In this document: piece by piece, positions 62,607 through 64,000 of the stretch
Layout of the letters: each line of letters begins with the position of its first letter
How positions within the stretch are numbered: position 1 is the first letter of the stretch
Source of the DNA: Enterocloster hominis (ex Liu et al. 2021)
Lineage (GTDB): Bacteria; Bacillota; Clostridia; Lachnospirales; Lachnospiraceae
DNA length: 64,000 bases
NCBI GenBank assembly: GCA_014385265.1
Contig: JACRTJ010000014.1
Span: forward strand, 1 to 64,000
Reading direction: 5' to 3'
The notes under the pieces: generated by a model
Databases searched by the model: none
The model's input: only the letters and a program-made list of their open reading frames with translations
What the model was told of the DNA's origin: nothing
Position numbers and translations under genes: made by a program

Positions 62607-64000
62607 ATGCCAAAGCAATATATTAAGATCCGTGGTGCCAACGAGCACAACCTGAAGAATATTTCCGTGGATATCCCGCGGAATGAGCTGGTGGTCTTAA
62701 CCGGCCTTTCCGGCTCGGGAAAATCCTCCCTGGCCTTTGATACGATCTACGCCGAGGGGCAGAGACGGTATATGGAATCCCTTTCGTCCTATGCCCGCCA
62801 GTTCCTGGGGCAGATGGAGAAGCCCGATGTGGAGAGCATCGAGGGACTTTCCCCGGCGATCTCCATCGACCAGAAATCCACCAACAGAAACCCGCGTTCC
62901 ACGGTGGGAACAGTGACGGAGATCTACGATTATATGCGTCTTTTATATGCCAGAATCGGTATCCCCCACTGTCCCAAATGCGGACGGGAGATCAAAAAGC
63001 AGACCGTGGACCAGATGGTGGACCAGATCATGGAGCTGCCGGAGCGCACACGGATCCAGCTTCTGGCTCCCATGGTGCGGGGAAGGAAGGGACGGCACGA
63101 AAAGGTCCTGGAGCAGGCGAAGAAAAGCGGCTATGTCCGTGTCCGCATTGATGGCAACCTTCATGAGCTGACGGAGGAGATCCAGCTTGAGAAGAACATC
63201 AAGCATAACATCGAAATCGTGGTGGACCGTCTGGTGGTGAAGGAGGGGATCGAAAAACGTCTGGCCGATTCCATCGAAACAGTGATGAAGCTGTCTGGAG
63301 GCCTGATGATCCTGGATGTTTTTGACGGAGAGCCGGTGAATTTCAGCCAGAGCTTTTCCTGCCCCGACTGCGGGATCAGCATCGAGGAGGTGGAGCCCAG
63401 GAGCTTTTCCTTCAATAATCCCTTCGGGGCCTGTCCGGAGTGCTTTGGACTGGGATACAAAATGGAATTTGACGAGGATCTGATGATCCCGGATAAGTCC
63501 TTAAGCATCAAGGAGGGGGCCATTGCAGTCCTGGGCTGGCAGTCCTGCGCCAAGGAGGGAAGCTTTTCCAGGGCGATCCTGGACGCCCTGGCCAAAGAGT
63601 ACCATTTTGACCTGGATACTCCCTTTGAGGATTATCCCAAAGAGATCCACGATATCCTGATCTACGGGACCCAGGGGAAAAAGGTGGCGGTCCATTATAC
63701 GGGGCAGCGCGGCACCGGCGTTTACGACGTGGCCTTTGAGGGACTTATTGAAAATGTGAACCGCAGATACCGGGAAACCTTTTCCCAGGCCAGCAAGGCG
63801 GAATATGAGACCTTCATGAGGATCACCCCCTGTACTGCCTGCCATGGAAAGAGACTTAAAAAGGAATCCCTGGCGGTGACCGTGGGCGGAAAAAATATCT
63901 TCGACGCCACAGATATGTCCATCGTGAAGTTTAAGGAGTTCATCGACGGCCTGGAGCTTTCGGAGATGCAGAAGATGATCGGGGAACAGATCCTGAAGGA
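62607..64000 (+). CDS. uvrA: Excinuclease ABC subunit A (5' part)
   Basis: First 464 codons; the gene runs off the window. UvrA scans DNA for bulky lesions with UvrB. ATG 62607 follows AGGAGA by 6 nt. Visible: [20 protein letters not shown], Walker [39 protein letters not shown], a CPKCG zinc-type motif, signature-insert region, and FSCPDCG...[11 protein letters not shown], the Cys4 zinc site. The LexA box upstream indicates SOS control. The ATL protein at 52.5 kb would act through the same repair pathway. Confidence 0.97.
   Translation, partial: MPKQYIKIRGANEHNLKNISVDIPRNELVVLTGLSGSGKSSLAFDTIYAEGQRRYMESLSSYARQFLGQMEKPDVESIEGLSPAISIDQKSTNRNPRSTVGTVTEIYDYMRLLYARIGIPHCPKCGREIKKQTVDQMVDQIMELPERTRIQLLAPMVRGRKGRHEKVLEQAKKSGYVRVRIDGNLHELTEEIQLEKNIKHNIEIVVDRLVVKEGIEKRLADSIETVMKLSGGLMILDVFDGEPVNFSQSFSCPDCGISIEEVEPRSFSFNNPFGACPECFGLGYKMEFDEDLMIPDKSLSIKEGAIAVLGWQSCAKEGSFSRAILDALAKEYHFDLDTPFEDYPKEIHDILIYGTQGKKVAVHYTGQRGTGVYDVAFEGLIENVNRRYRETFSQASKAEYETFMRITPCTACHGKRLKKESLAVTVGGKNIFDATDMSIVKFKEFIDGLELSEMQKMIGEQILK

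Overview
The window is a stretch of Clostridia chromosome, most likely from a Lachnospiraceae gut anaerobe of the Enterocloster/Lachnoclostridium/Hungatella type. This is inferred from gene content, not from a search. The indicators are class III fructose-bisphosphatase, the DUF4317, DUF1385, DUF1700 and C_GCAxxG_C_C families, a desulfoferrodoxin, the order rpmE-DUF1385-prmC-prfA, strong AGGAGG ribosome sites, near-consensus sigma-A promoters and a fairly high G+C for the phylum. Genes are dense and run on both strands. There is no phage, insertion sequence, rRNA or CRISPR array.

Layout. 0-4 kb: a Wzz-type polysaccharide co-polymerase, two paralogous small XRE regulators (one with a repetitive basic tail) and a short pyruvate-kinase-like protein. 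4-17.6 kb: mixed housekeeping genes (DUF4317, aroQ, desulfoferrodoxin, MBL hydrolase, class III fbp, DUF1700, NlpC/P60, a folate ECF transporter under a THF riboswitch, MATE pump, rhodanese, RNA methylase, C1 peptidase, rdgB, phosphodiesterase). 17.6-18.1 kb: a tRNA operon (Pro-Gly-Arg-His) with a consensus promoter and a terminator. 18.1-22.2 kb: a conspicuously AT-rich island with a MetNIQ-type ABC importer and a DUF169 protein, bounded on the far side by tRNA-Gln. 22.4-28.7 kb: a C_GCAxxG_C_C protein, AbgT transporter, NERD-like protein, M20 peptidase and TrkH/TrkA potassium uptake. 28.7-36.3 kb: a possible structured RNA, then the complete F-type ATP synthase operon atpZ-I-B-E-F-H-A-G-D-C, whose c subunit carries sodium-binding signature residues. 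36.6-41 kb: a large surface protein interrupted by an in-frame TAG before its wall-binding repeats. 41-49 kb: UraA permease, threonine dehydratase-like enzyme, bioB with two BirA-like operators, an acyltransferase, a TPR/DUF4037 pair and a surface protein. 49-53 kb: rpmE-DUF1385-prmC-prfA and an alkyltransferase-like protein. 53-59.4 kb: dTDP-rhamnose genes rfbA, rfbB and rfbD (no rfbC), glmM and leuA. 59.4-64 kb: a membrane protein, a wall-binding repeat protein, a family of palindromic repeats carrying TATAAT, and the start of uvrA behind a textbook LexA box.

Links between genes. Folate supply appears twice (riboswitch-controlled FolT and AbgT). Ion economy is grouped (TrkH/TrkA next to a probable sodium ATP synthase). 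Envelope building recurs (Wzz, the rhamnose precursor genes, glmM, an acyltransferase and two proteins with wall-binding repeats).

The least explained items are the palindromic composite repeat at 59.5 and 62.4-62.6 kb, the amber-interrupted surface protein, the AT-rich MetNIQ-DUF169 island, the structured intergenic segment at 28.7 kb, the attenuator-like rfbA leader and the TPR/DUF4037 pair. All gene calls come from reading the translations. No database search was run.
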